A stretch of DNA of 64,000 nucleotides. It comes from Anniella stebbinsi (Eukaryota > Chordata > Lepidosauria > Squamata > Anniellidae). Position 1 is the stretch's first letter. Each line of letters starts with the position of its first letter. Location of the stretch: positions 102,208,609 through 102,272,608 of the forward strand of contig JARDYH010000003.1 of NCBI GenBank assembly GCA_029215795.1. The letters are read 5' to 3'. Shown here one piece after another: positions 46,048 to 56,779 of this stretch. The notes below the pieces were generated by a model. It was not told the origin of the DNA, searched no databases, and worked only from the letters and a program-made list of their open reading frames with translations. A program made the translations under genes and the position numbers.

Positions 46048-47032
46048 TCAGGTTAAAGCCCTCCTGATGAAGTTCTTCATGCTGTGGCTGAACACATTCT
46101 TCCCATCCCTTGTGAAGTGCAACCCATCCCTTGCCAGCAGTCCGTCTTCCAAGTAGCGTAGCCCGTGGTCCTAGAATCTGAATCTCTCAATCAGCACAAC
46201 CTTCGTAGCCAGTCGTTCACCTGGAGTATTTTTCTTTCCCCTTCTAATCCTCTTCCGAGAACCAGGATGAGAAAACTATCTGGGCCTCAAAGTTCTTGAT
46301 TTTCCTTCCCAGAGCTTCAAAGTCTGACATGATTTCTTTGTAGCTCCGCTTGGCAATATCATTTGTTCCCACATGGATGAGAAGAAAAGGATATTTGTCA
46401 GTGGGCTTGATGAGCTTTGGCAACCCTTCAGTCACATCTCTAATCTGTGCTCCAGGGAGACAGCATAGCTGGTTAGTCCATGGGTCTTCACAACATACTT
46501 GAGTTTCAATCCCACACAGCAGGGAGTCTCCCACAATGACTACTCTTCTCTTCTTCTTTGCTGACTGACCTTCTGCCTCTTGCTCACTGTTGCACTTTGC
46601 AGGCTGTCCTCCAGTCTCATCCTCCAGTAGCTGGAAATGGTTACATAACTCTAATGGTTCCAGTGGTGCAGAGTGTCTTTTAATTCTTCTGCTCATAACT
46701 GTCACTCTTTTCCAATGAGTTTCCTCTTCGTTGACTTTCCTCATCTCAGCATTCTCCACTTCTGCTTCGGCTTGCTGTTGCTCTTCAATCTCTTGCACTT
46801 CTTGTTGCTGTTGCAGTTCCACCGTTCTGTCTAAGAACTCTTCGCCTTCTCTTATTCCTTGGAGGAGGGTGGACACTCGCTGCTCAAGTGCTTTCACTTT
46901 TTCTTCCAATAGTGCAACCAATTTGCAGTTGTTGTAGGTGTATGCCATGTTGATCTCAGGCAGGAACACGAACATTGCACACACTTTGCATGTCACCACC
47001 ACTAGAGACTCCTTCCCATCCATAGTCTCCAT
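46048..47032 (-). pseudogene. CR1 ORF1 relic with SGNH-type esterase domain
   Basis: The frame starts with Met at 47032 and stays open for 262 codons to 46244. A coiled-coil-like stretch rich in Q and E covers residues about 40-100 (EEKVKALEQRVSTLL, then QQQQ runs), likely for self-association. A basic patch KKKRR at 159-163 leads into VVIVGDS, with the nucleophile Ser at residue 170, and LLIHVGTND at 217-225. After a frameshift near 46250 the third block, DGLH, lies at 46117-46128 and the reading ends at a stop at 46048-46050. The esterase triad is therefore traceable. CR1 ORF1 proteins with this esterase are known, and their exact role in retrotransposition is unsettled. The start is uncertain because the Met at 47024 is also possible. 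Confidence 0.82.
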
Positions 47033-47250
47033 TTCTCTTTTGTTTCTGCCTTCCGATTGTATTGGAATTTTGTTAAGGACCTCCCCCTTAACCTCTCCTG
47101 CTGAACTCCCCCTGAAAACTCCTGTTTGCTCTCCCTGTTCACTCGCTCTGATTGCTCGCTCACTGGGAGCTCTCTTATGTACCTTCTGGTCCAGCTGGGG
47201 CAGCTTTCTGCTCTGCTCTGCTCAGCTAGGAGTCAGGAAACAGAACGTTG

Positions 47251-47863
47251 CCTTTCTCAATTCTTTCCAAGACTCTTCCTACTTGCGTTGATTGTTTCTT
47301 GATTGTATAACATTACAGGGATCATCCTTGCTGGGGGGCCCAACATTTTTTTTTCACCAGGGCCCGAACTTGCTCTCGGCAGCCCTGTTCGGCAGCTGCA
47401 GGCATGGGGGGGGGGCAAAAAAGGGCAAGAGGTGGCCTTCATCTGGTCTACATGTTGCCTACCCCTGACATAAAGGATCCTTTGTAGACGTCTGTACACG
47501 TTGTGGGATGGATGTGACATTGGGGTGAGGCCATGAGTGCAGTCCTGCACCTGCTTTTAATTATGATTGTCTTTCACATGAGTAACATGGGATGAAGCTT
47601 TGTTTGTTAAGAAATGAGAAAACGACCTTATAATAGTGGGGTGTTGCTGTTGGGGGGAAATCAGTAAATTTGGATAATTTGTTCCCATTCAAAGACTTTC
47701 ACATGTGCTGATTGTTTTCATTATTGTTTTATGATATAGTGCCATGCATTTACCTGTCACTTTACAGAGTAAAAGAAACAAAAGGAGAGGTCCCAAGAAG
47801 CTTGTAATGAAAATATTGACTATAATTGAAGAGAGAAGCTATACATATGAATTCATTGTGCAA

Positions 47864-47864
<1 letters not shown>
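47251..47864. other. No recognised feature
   Basis: A G run at about 47407-47415 and unique-looking sequence. No gene was recognised. Confidence 0.35.
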
Positions 47865-47865
<1 letters not shown>

Positions 47866-47911
<46 letters not shown>

Positions 47912-47977
47912 ATCTATCTATCTATCATCTATCTATCATCTATCTATCTATCATCTATCTATATATCTATCTATCTC
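47866..47977. repeat. (TCTA)n compound microsatellite
   Basis: About 110 bp of TCTA units, with several CATCTATC interruptions in the second half. Confidence 0.95.
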
Positions 47978-48539
47978 ACCCTTTTAAAAACAGTCGTAAC
48001 GTTGCTTCAATTGTGATGAACTGAAGTAGGGATGGATGAATACTGTTTAGTTTCTTATCTTCCCTTCCATCCCTGCTCCATTCTGCTTCTACATTAGTTT
48101 ATTCCATCCTCTGCTTCTACATTACTTTGCTTTTTTTTTAAAAAAAAAAGTCCACATGAAAATATGCACAAATTTTTGTGTGTATTTATCTAAATGTATG
48201 CATTTTTGTATTCACTTTTCCAAGTAAATAGAGTTTTGTGCACACTTTTCTAAATATACACATTTTTGAAAGTGAATGACTCCCTCCACCTTTAGTCTAA
48301 TGTTGAACAGCCCAACCACAGTGAAAACTAGGCCTCAGTGTTCATGCAGGCTTCAGAGTACACATTACATTGCATTACAGATGATCTGCAGATGATCCTG
48401 CAAAAACAAAAACCCCAGGGCCCTTGAGTTAAAATGGACAATTGATAAGTTATCCATTGCATTTCTACCAGGAATGGCTGAAATTCAAAGTAGCTGATGC
48501 ATTATCTGTCAAATTCCTCTTCTTGAATTATGCTTGAAA
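47978..48539. other. No recognised feature
   Basis: A T/A homopolymer pair lies near 48131-48150. CACATTTTTG-type words repeat between 48160 and 48270. Confidence 0.35.
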
Positions 48540-48840
48540 ACAGACTGGCAGCCAGTGAAGCTGTTGGAGAAGGTTAAGAGTCATGGAGGCAAGCCATCGT
48601 CCAACACTACCACCTTCTGGAAATGGCTCTTCTGGTAGGAGTGAAACTATGGCAGTATAGTGCCATATACAGAACTGTTTTCTAGTTCATGGTATTTGGG
48701 ATTCCCTCCTGAAGGAGGCTGACTTGGCTCTTACATTGTTGTCCTTTTGGTGCCAAGGAAGGAACATTTTTCTTCCTCTAAACCTATTAGATCTTGTAAT
48801 TTTGTACGCGCTGCTTGAATTTACTGGGGTTTTGTGTGTG
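48540..48840. mobile_element. Diverged L2-like fragments
   Basis: ACTGGCAGCCAGTGAAGC at 48543 matches the antisense L2 text seen at 45204. TTTGGGATTCCCTCCTGAAG and TTTTGGTGCCAAGGAAGG at 48696-48765 resemble the sense C-terminal LWxxLP / SFWxxxKTF region. The two pieces are in opposite orientation. Confidence 0.4.
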
Positions 48841-48852
48841 TGTGTGTGTGTG
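48836..48852. repeat. Short (GT)n run
   Basis: About eight GT units followed by a G run. Confidence 0.8.
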
Positions 48853-49553
48853 GGGGGGTATTCCCAGGAAAGTTTTTTGAATTGCTAAATTTGCCCATGG
48901 GCTGAAAAATGTTGGAAGCCTTGGCATGTTTCCATTAGTGCCAATGGTAGCTTTTTAAAATCCAACTGCAATGTGAGGGGGACCTACCCATGTGCTTGCC
49001 CAGTAAACCCTTGGGGCAAAAAATGTTCCCCACTCCTGACGTAAAAAATCACTGTGGTCCTGTAGTGAATATCCAAGGGCTTATCATAATTCCTGGAAGC
49101 TTTCCATACTGCTTCCAGAACAATATGGTGTGTTGAGCCAAGATGTCAGGCTAATTTAACTGACACGCATAGCACAAAATAGACATATTCATGGAGGCTG
49201 TGTAACAGTTGTCTTTTGCTGCATACATGGGCCCATCTCATATTTGTGATGTTTCTATACAGCAGAAACACACAACTTGGATGAAACTCATCCTTTCCTG
49301 TCAACTCATCTGGCATGGTTCTAAATTCTAGACTGGCCCTAGAGTGGCTTTTGTTCCTAGCAAACACCATCGGTGGCCAATGAAATATTACTTGGGCTAG
49401 CAGTGATGCATGTTTTTCCAGTTTCTTTTTGTTAATAACCATTAAATGATACCAGTTAATAACACTACTATGAGGTGTTTTTGTAGATAACCAGTAAAGT
49501 TTTAGCAGGCAAGGTTTTCAGATTAAATACAGTCTTGTGGTGGCACCCGTATA
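48853..49553. other. No recognised feature
   Basis: A 98-codon open frame at 49146-49442 (minus) has no recognisable motif. Confidence 0.35.
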
Positions 49554-50718
49554 TAGGGATGTGCATGGCCAGAAATATCGGAATTGGATTAGAATTTCCG
49601 ATATTAAAAATATCGGATCCGATCATATCAGGCAGTACCCGGATTTGATCAGATCCGATAACCGATAAATATCAGAAGTTCCAATCCGATTGCGGACCGC
49701 CATTTCAGGTGTTTTCCCCATAGGCTTGCATTGGGGGAAAGAATGCAAGTCTATGGGGGAAAACACTGGGCTGGCACTCCCTCCCTCCCCCCACTTGCAC
49801 TCCCCCCACTCTCGCTCCTTACCTGCCGCTGCCATTGCTGCCGTTGCCACCAGTCCGTAGTACTGCTAAACAGACTTTCTGGCCTGTTCCTCAGTACAGA
49901 GACGCGCCGAGTGATGACGCCTGTTTTGCAGTAGTACGGACTGACAGTGGCAGTGGGGACGGCTGCAGATAAGGGGGAACCCCTGGGGACCCCTCCCTTC
50001 CCCCCCCACTCACGCTCCTTACCTGCGGTCTTCCCCACTGCCGCTGCTGGTCCGTACTACTGCAAAACAGGCTTTCCGGCCTGTTCCTCAATAGAGAGAT
50101 GCGCTGATCACTCAGCACGTCTCTCTACTGAGGAACAGGCCAGAAAGCCTGTTTCACAGTAGTACAGACCAACGGTGGCAGCAGGGAAGGCCGTAGGTAA
50201 GGGGGGACCCCTCCCACCCTTCCCCCACTCATGCTCCTTACCTGCAACCTTCCTCTCTGCCGCCGCTAGTCCATACTACTGCGAAACAGGCTTTCTGGCC
50301 TGTTCTTCAGTAGAGAGATGCGCCAAGTGATGTCGTCATCACTCAACGCGTTTCTGTACTGAGGAACAGGCTGGAAAGCCTGTTTTGCAGTAGGATGGAC
50401 CGGCAGCGGTGGCAGGTAAGGAGCGCAAATGGGGGGACGGAGCACAAGTGTGGGGAGGGAGGGAGTGCTGGCTCAGTGTTTTTCCCCATAGACTTGCATT
50501 GGAGGTAAGCTTTCTTTCCCCCAATGCATTCCTATGGGGAAAACACCAGAAATGGCGGTGTGAAAATCCGATATGTCCGATAGTTATCGGACATATGGAT
50601 ATCGGATCCGACCAGATAGGGCCAGCTAAGGAAATTATCGTTATTGGTCATCAGATGTCCGATAATGACCTTATTGGTTCGTTTTCGGACATTGGACCCA
50701 ATATGATACACATCCCTA
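49554..50718. mobile_element. hAT-type element, TAGGGATGTGCA family, complete
   Basis: A 1165-bp element with ends TAGGGATGTGCATGG and ATACACATCCCTA. Perfect 8-bp target duplications CCCGTATA lie at 49546-49553 and 50719-50726. Next to the ends are ATATCGGATCCGATC-type palindromic words. The interior holds three hairpin-forming units (see next entry). No transposase frame is present, so it is non-autonomous. Confidence 0.92.
49845..50420. repeat. Three hairpin-module units inside the hAT element
   Basis: Each unit starts with TAGTACTGCTAAACAGAC or a variant (near 49856, 50053 and 50272). It runs through GGCCTGTTCCTCAGTA to a spacer with GTGATGACG or a relative, and returns in inverse as ACTGAGGAACAGGC then TTTGCAGTAG. 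Units are about 200 bp apart and CpG-rich. Confidence 0.7.
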
Positions 50719-51344
50719 CCCGTATATAAGATGAGTAACAGCATGTTCTGCATCACCACTAAAAATTAAGATGAAAGTATCACTTTCATAGATATATGAA
50801 TAGCCTACATGGGTTATGAATTATTGGTATGAATTTCCCATCCAGAAACTAGTCAAAAGAAAACCAAAGCTGTTATGACTTGTGGAACACTCCTTATAAA
50901 TAAGGTATCGGTGAGACCACCATACATTTTTATTATCTCAATTCTGTTTTCTCCAATTTAAGTATTTACTGTGTAATCATAGGTTGTAATAAGCAGGACA
51001 TAATTTTTGCAGCACATTTGAAAGTATAATTTATTGCAGTACAATAAGTGTTTTTTCCCCAGTGAAAGCTACTCATCACCAATGACTATCATGCCTAATA
51101 AGTTTACTAGAGTCAATAAAGGTCAACCTCATTTAATCATCCCATATTATAATGACTGTTGAGTCAAGACAGATGAATGCTGGGAAGTGAGTCAAGATAG
51201 GTGAATTCTGGGAGCTTGAGAGCCCCTTAGCTACAAACTTACTGAAGCTTGTTTTAAGGGATGGAAAGAGGGAGTCAACACAATCTAAAGATATTATACA
51301 TGATCAGAGCTAGACATATATCATAGGTTTCTATGGTACAGCTG
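50719..51344. other. No recognised feature
   Basis: No gene or identifiable repeat was recognised. AGTCAAGACAGATGAATGC at 51163 and AGTCAAGATAGGTGAATTC at 51190 are a local direct duplication. Confidence 0.4.
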
Positions 51345-52600
51345 CTTCTAAAAAAGCCCTCCAAGGAACCCATGGACCTTAATAACTACAGACCAGTGTA
51401 GAATCTTCTGTTTCTAGGTGAGGTGATCGAGAGGGAAGTTGCCTTCCAACTCCAAGCAGTTTTGGATGATACAGATTTTCTAGGCCTGTTTCAAACCGGC
51501 TTCAGGGCAGGACTGCTATGATCACCTCAGTGGATGATCTACGCTTGTATTGCTGGTACTTCTGGATCTCTCAGCGGCTTTCGATACCATTGACCCTGGT
51601 ATCCTTCTGGAATGCTTGAGAGGATTGGGAATCAGGGACACTGTGCTTCAGTGGTTCTGGTCCTACCTCTCGGGCAGGTTCTAGATGATGATGCTTGGGG
51701 ATCGTTGCTCCTCAAAGAAGGAGGCACCATCCTATCCCCAATGTTGTTTAACATCTACATGAGATGGGAGAGATCATCTGGAGGCATGGGGCAGGGTGCT
51801 ATGCTGATGACACCCAAATATATTTCTCTATGCCTTCAGCAACAGTGTCAACTAAGGATAGTGTGTCTCCTCTGAATGAATGCTTGGAGGTGGTAATGGG
51901 CTGGATGAGGAAAAAACAAACTGAAGCTGAATCCAGACAAGATGGAGGTGCTTACTGTCAAAGGCCCCAACCTGGATTTGGAGATGTGTCAACCAGTTCT
52001 GGATGGGGTTACACTCCCCCTGAAAGTCTGTGTTCGCAGCTTGGGGGTGCTCCTGGCTCCATCACTCCAAATGACCGCCCAGATAGATGTGATGGCCAGG
52101 AGTGCCTACTTCCAGCTTTGGCGGATATGCCAGCTGTGCCCCTTCCTAGAGTTGGAAGACCTAAAGATGGTAGTGCACGCTCTGGTAACTTCGAGGCTCG
52201 ACTTCTGCAATGCGCTGTACATAGGGCTATCTTTGTATCTAATCCGTAAACTTCAACTAGTTCAAAATATGGCAGCCAGGTTGGTCACCGGTACACCTAG
52301 GGGTGACCATATTACACCAACTTTAAAAAGCACTTCACTGGCTGCTAAGTAGTTTCTGGGGTGAAGTACAAAGTGTTGGTCATTATCTTTAAAGCCCTAC
52401 AGGGTTTGGGTCCAGGTTACCTGCGGGATTGCCTTGTCCCGTACAATCCGCCCCGCACGCTCAGGTCCTCTGGGAAGAATTTACTACAGTCAGCCAAAAC
52501 TAAGCTGACAACCATTATGCAGAGGACCTTCTCTTCTGCTGCTCCCAGACTGTGGAATGTCCTACCAAAAGAGATTTGTCCTTAATAACAGTCTCTCTGA
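51345..52600 (+). pseudogene. L2 ORF2 relic (family B)
   Basis: Readable pieces in changing frames are NLNNYRPV-like text near 51378-51400 (DLNNYRPV), [12 protein letters not shown] near 51563, and a region near 51735 reading LSPMLFNIYM. CYADDTQIYFSMPSA with the catalytic YADD is at 51800-51811. Then come LNPDKMEVL-like text, LDFCNALYIGLSL, AARLVTGTPRGDH and a final APRLWN near 52545. At least four frameshifts and some lost bases are needed to connect them. It is non-functional. Confidence 0.8.
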
Positions 52601-52789
52601 CTTCAAGAAAGCCATAAAGACAGATCTCTTCTGGCAGGCCTATCTAGTTGAATTTTAATAGTTTTATTGTTATTTTAATAATGCATTAGTTTTATACGTT
52701 TTAATCAGTTGTATGTATTTTATACTATTCATATTTAATGTTGTACCCTGCCTCAATCCAGAAGGAGAGGCGGGTAAGAAATAAATAAA

Positions 52790-52791
<2 letters not shown>

Positions 52792-52822
<31 letters not shown>
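52792..52822. repeat. (ATT)n microsatellite, L2 tail
   Basis: About ten ATT units directly after the L2 3' box. Confidence 0.9.
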
Positions 52823-52823
<1 letters not shown>

Positions 52824-54422
52824 TCTTTCTTTCTTGTGGGTTTTTTTTAAGATGGACATGATGAGCTTTGCCAAGTCTTGCTGTCTTTTATTGAGCATGT
52901 TTTAATTATGCCTGCTTTCTGGATGTTGGTGTGGATATATTCTGTAGGCCCAGTTTCTGGAGGTTTTCTGTATACATTTTGATGTGATGCCGGTTACTGA
53001 TGTGAATAATGGGATAATTGTGACCTTTTCCTGTTGCCATAGTTCTTTGACTTCCATGGCCAGTGGTGTACATTTGTCTCTCTTTTCTTCCTCCTTTTCA
53101 ACAACATTTTTGTCATTCAGTATTGCTATGTCGATGAGGTATGTGTGTTTTTCTTTTTTGTCTATGAACGTTATGTCTGGTCGTTTGCACGGTATTGTCT
53201 TGTCAGTATGAATTGTTCTGTCCCAGTATATTTTATGATCTGCATTTTACAGGATTGTTTCGGGTGAATATGTATAGTATGGTGTAGGTTGTTTGATAAG
53301 GTTGAATTTGATGGCCAGTTGTTGGTGAATTATTTTTGTAGCTGTATTATGTCTGCCCATATAGTCCATTCCTGCCAGAATTTTACATCCTCCTGTTATA
53401 TGGTCTATTGTTTCTTGGAACTGATGGCATTTTCTGTCTGTTGCTACACTGTTATCTTTTATGATGTATTTTTGGTAGTTCTTGGTGGCTATAACTTAAT
53501 CCTGTAGGAATCCTTCTGTTTTTGGAAATAGCTCACCCTTCCTGAGCCATTCGTACAATTGTTCTTTGTTTATTTGTGGGAAAGGACTTACTGACCTGAG
53601 TTCTCTAGTCAGCCTTTCCTGCTTACTTCTTACACTGAGGAGGATGGTGGGCAGGGGGAGAATGAATGATCACAGGAGGGAGCAAGTGTGAGCTCTTGCT
53701 GGGAGAGTGGATGGCTCCTTGTTTGGAAAGCATGCTGCAGGTCTCTTGACAGTGGCGGTGCCAAGGGGGGGTTATCTAGTCTAACCTCCTGCTGATGAAG
53801 GAAATCCTGATGGCCATCCAGCCTCTGTTTGAAAGCCTCAGATGAAGGAGAATTGACTACTTTCTGAAGCCTCTGTTTGAAAGCCTCAGATGAAGGAAAC
53901 ACTAAATATTTCATTATTTAGTGTTTCTGATGTTGCTTCTTCTTTCCATTTTCCTCTTTCTATGTGTAGCATCTTGCATTTTCCTATCCCAAATTCCATT
54001 TTCATGTCTGTCATCAGTTTTTCAGTGATTCGCAGGAAGCCTTTTATCTGTGTTGATGTTGAAGCATAAGTTTTGATGTCATCCATGTATAGAAGGTGAT
54101 TAATTCTGTGCTTTGCTTGTTTTTGATGTTTTGTGTTGATGCCATATGTGTTGTTGTTAAGTGTGTTGTATAGTGGATTCAGATACAGGCAAAACCATAG
54201 GGTGCTGAATGCATCACCTTGGAATATGCCACGTTTGAAATTTATTTTTTCTGTCTGTATATGGTCCTTTTCTGTTGTTAGGTGTATTGTCATTCTCCAT
54301 GTCTCCATGATTCTTATCAGAAGGTTTTGGATCGAGGGATGTATTTTGTATATTTCCAGTACTTTTTTTTGCCAACTGTGTGGGACAGAGTCAAAAGCCT
54401 TTTTATAGTCTGTGTAGCAGGT
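52823..54422 (-). mobile_element. R4/Dong-type LINE relic with restriction-like endonuclease
   Basis: The minus strand carries part of a reverse transcriptase (54422-53890) and, after a gap filled by other repeats (53610-53885), a zinc-finger and endonuclease region (about 53610-52830). This C-terminal endonuclease layout separates R2/R4-type LINEs from CR1 and L2. The middle of the ORF, between RT and zinc finger, is missing. I chose R4/Dong over R2 from motif wording and its known presence in squamates, which is a recollection. Confidence 0.7.
52823..54422 (-). pseudogene. R4/Dong ORF relic: RT, CCHC finger, PD-D endonuclease
   Basis: In order on the minus strand are CYTDYKKAFDSVPHSW (from 54419), KRGIFQGDAFSTLWFCLYLN near 54190-54235, and the active site LLYMDDIKTYAS with YMDD at 54078-54089. 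FGIGKCKMLHIERGKWKE follows. After the gap come LTRELRSVSPFPQINKEQLY near 53555-53615 and the finger KCHQFQETIDHITGGC at 53385-53432. The endonuclease box KRPDITFID is at 53160-53186 and YLIDIAI at 53121-53141. A tail LAMEVKELWQQEKVTIIPL follows near 53010-53065. The RT part stays open but its first 30 codons come from an adjacent repeat. Stops and lost bases occur in the C-terminal part. Confidence 0.72.
53735..53885 (-). mobile_element. CR1 3' UTR fragment with internal duplication, inside the R4 relic
   Basis: CTGATGGCCATCCAGCCTCT matches the antisense of the CR1 3' region. GCCTCTGTTTGAAAGCCTCA then GATGAAGG occurs twice (about 53821-53849 and 53871-53898), a local tandem duplication. It lies in the gap between the R4 RT and zinc finger. 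Confidence 0.6.
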
Positions 54423-54741
54423 GTGGGTGCCACCCCAGTTGCCACCCCAGTTGCTGGTAGAGCTGGCTTTACCAGGAGGGCTCACCCAGGCAAGGCAGCC
54501 TCGACAAAACACAGCAAGGGTTAACAGTTAGCCTTGCTTGAAGCCAGGTGCCTGCACTGTCATCTTTGTTCTCCTAGGTTTCAGAGAAGGAGCAAGATGG
54601 AGCCACATGGGCCGGGCTTGTAGCTGCCTTCTCAAAGGCAAACCTCAGCTGTTTTAGAGGAGAGAGAGGCAGCCTCTCCTCTTCAGCCTCTTAGCCCTTT
54701 CCCCTCACTCAGCAGCAGGAACAGGGAGCCAGGCAAGCGGC
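54423..54741. other. Unidentified repeat-like sequence
   Basis: TGCCACCCCAGT occurs twice at 54428-54452. The rest is GC-rich and not recognised. Confidence 0.35.
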
Positions 54742-55804
54742 TAAGGTGACTGTATTTTGGAAACCAAAAAAGAGGACAACATGGTCGGCCCCCAAGGGGG
54801 CATCCCCACCAACATGTCCACCCCCAGGGGGCATTTCCAGCACCAAGGGGGCGTGCCCACCTGAACATAGCCTTAGTCACATGTCTGATTTTACAGCACA
54901 CAATTAAGACAAATCTGTTCTACAAAACATCTTAATGTTAAAATCACTGAAATAAGAAGTGAGACATCTAATGTATCTGAAATTAACTTCACTCACTCCT
55001 ACTTTTGTAGCTTTTGCTGTACTTTGTTGCTATACTTTTTGTGATATATTCTCCCCTTCCCTCAAATATATTTTCTGATTGTATCCTCACTCTGCTGTAA
55101 GCTGCTGCTGCTTAAAAGGGCTTGTTGCCAGCCACCTGGCTGGCTGGCTGGCTTTTTTTTAGTTTTAATTTTAAAGTTCAATTTTGTTTTGAAACTTGCT
55201 AAAAGTCAACAGATGAACAGATCTGCTTGAAACTTGGTGTGGTTAAAGCCCTTCTTAAGATCTATCATGATGCCAAGTTTCATCTCCTTATCTTTAAATA
55301 TGATGTTTTTTTTAAAAAGCAATTAATTTTAAAATCTCAATTTTTAAAAAAAAAATTCCTAAAACTCAATGGATGAATGGATCTGCTTCAAACTTGGCAA
55401 GGCTAAAGCCCTATGTAGGAGCTATCAAGGTGCCAAGTTTCATCTATTTATCTTTTAAAATGATGTGTTTTTTAAAAAATAATAATTTTAAAACCTCAAA
55501 CTTTTTTAAAAATCCTAAAAATCTATGGATGACCGGATCTGCTTCAAATTAGGCATGGCAAAAGCCCTACCTAAGGACTATCATTTTGCCAAGTTTCATC
55601 TCTTTATATTTAAAAGTGACGGAACTGTAAGCATTTATGTTAATCCCCATTGACTATAAAGTAAAGCTGCCCTTTGGGTGGGGGGAGGATAGGAAAAATC
55701 TGAATTTTTCTTCAAATTTCATAATCCCTCCCCCCCCCCCCCCCATGGGCTTGTTACCAAAAATCCTGACATGTCCTGGTTTTTCCTGACATAGGCTCAC
55801 CCTA
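54742..55804. mobile_element. hAT-type element, TAAGGTGACTG end variant
   Basis: The left end TAAGGTGACTGTATTTTGG and right end CCTGACATAGGCTCACCCTA are imperfect inverse copies, with GAGGACA and TGTCCTGG inside them. Flanking GCAAGC occurs on both sides but not as a clean 8-bp repeat. Inside are CCAAGGGGGCATCC-type words and three tandem ~160-bp units (next entry). No transposase frame is present. Confidence 0.65.
55186..55640. repeat. Three diverged ~160-bp tandem units inside the hAT element
   Basis: Units start near 55190, 55350 and 55512. Each runs CTAAAAxTCAAxxGATGAA, GGATCTGCTTCAAACTTGGC, AAAGCCCT, ATCAAGGTGCCAAGTTTCAT and then a T/A-rich spacer. Word order (query, CCAAGTTTCATC, TATCTTTAAAA) parallels the units at 33095-33705. 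Confidence 0.7.
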
Positions 55805-56157
55805 GCAAGCCCAGACACCGGTTGATTTCTGCTGATAATCACCTACACTTTCCAGGTACTGGTAATAGTATTTTTTTATATTCCATCATGACTTGTTAGG
55901 GCTGTTAGCTGTATACAGACTTTTTAATGTCGTTACTAAATCCCTGTAAGATCCCAGGCTGAAATTATGAGTGGGGGAACAATTTGAGGGAAGGGGATGT
56001 GTAAAGCTTTCCCGCCATTGCTGCTCTCACCCCCCCTCCCCGCCCCTTGCCCCAAGCCCTGCTTTTTGCCCTAACTGAGGAAAATACAGGGTGGACTAGT
56101 TTCTCTCTTTCCCCTCCCCAGGTGCATAGCTACTAGAGAATGACTTTAAAAGCAGCC
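55805..56157. other. No recognised feature
   Basis: No gene or identifiable repeat was recognised. Confidence 0.35.
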
Positions 56158-56290
56158 ATGCACAACCTGGCACTGTCTAGATAGTCTGGATCACAACTCC
56201 CAATATTCCTGACTATTGACCATGTTGGCTGGGGCTGATGGGAGTTTAAGTTCAAAACCTCTGGAGAGCACCCAATTGGGGAAGACTGGT
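56158..56290. repeat. Dispersed foldback repeat, second copy
   Basis: ACAACCTGGCACTGTCTAGA and TCACAACTCCCAATATTCC are mirrored by GCTGATGGGAGTTTAAGTTC and CTCTGGAGAGCACCCAATTG. Same family as 20165-20280. Confidence 0.55.
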
Positions 56291-56779
56291 TTAGAGGAAG
56301 AATAGCTGACAGTGTAAACACCCCTTACACCAAGATTCTTTCCTCTCTTCCTAATTGCAGCTTTCCACTTATTTTCATTTAACTAAACATTTAAAGGTAG
56401 AACTTCGGAGAAAACTTTTATGCTTTTACATTTTATATTGAAATCTATAATGCGCTTTGTGGTTTTAATTGTAGTGAACTGACCAGAGAGTTTCGTTGTA
56501 AGAATTGGGTTGTGCCAGTTTTTAGGATTTATCACACAATCCTATGCATGTTTACTCAGAAATAAGTTACTGCCAGTGGTTATTAGGAACCCTTTTGAGC
56601 AAAGAAAGAGTTAATGGATGTTTTCCCTCCCCATTTTGCTTTCAGTTCCCCCAACAGTTGCTGGGCTCAACTGTTTGTAAATATGGCCTAGAATCCATTT
56701 TGTTTTGCTGTATTTCAGTCATATTGTGAAAATGTGGTTTTAAAAAATCCTTTCTTTCCTTTTTATGGTGCAAGTTAAC
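56291..56779. other. No recognised gene; short repeat words
   Basis: ACAATCCTATGCATGTTTAC then TCAGAAATAAG at 56526-56556 belongs to the short dispersed family of 14045. No gene. Confidence 0.4.

Larger units (their letters stand above)
41757..47250 (-). mobile_element. CR1 LINE, nearly full-span, interrupted
   Basis: Read on the minus strand this runs from a 5' UTR-like region (about 47250-47033) through ORF1 with an esterase domain. ORF2 with endonuclease and reverse transcriptase follows, and then the CR1 3' UTR ending in the octamer-type tail ATTCTATGATTCT at 41757-41772. It is interrupted by an L2 copy at 44785-45945 and by an inverted internal duplication at about 42670-42958. CR1 inserts by target-primed reverse transcription. 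A copy with most of ORF1 is unusual because most are short. Frameshifts make it inactive. Confidence 0.88.
51345..52822 (+). mobile_element. L2-clade LINE (family B), 5'-truncated
   Basis: About 1.48 kb covering reverse transcriptase to the 3' end, with a family-B 3' box CCCTGCCTCAATCCAGAAGG and GAGAGGCGGGTAAG. An (ATT)n tail lies at 52792-52822. Its tail abuts the 3' end of the R4/Dong relic. It is the plus-strand sister of the copy nested in CR1. Confidence 0.85.

Noticed and set aside
46731..46937. Ser/Cys-rich plus-strand frame
   Set aside because: It is the antisense shadow of the Gln/Glu-rich part of CR1 ORF1.
47866..47977. Regular repeat array as a CRISPR
   Set aside because: It is a TCTA microsatellite with no spacers, in vertebrate-like DNA.
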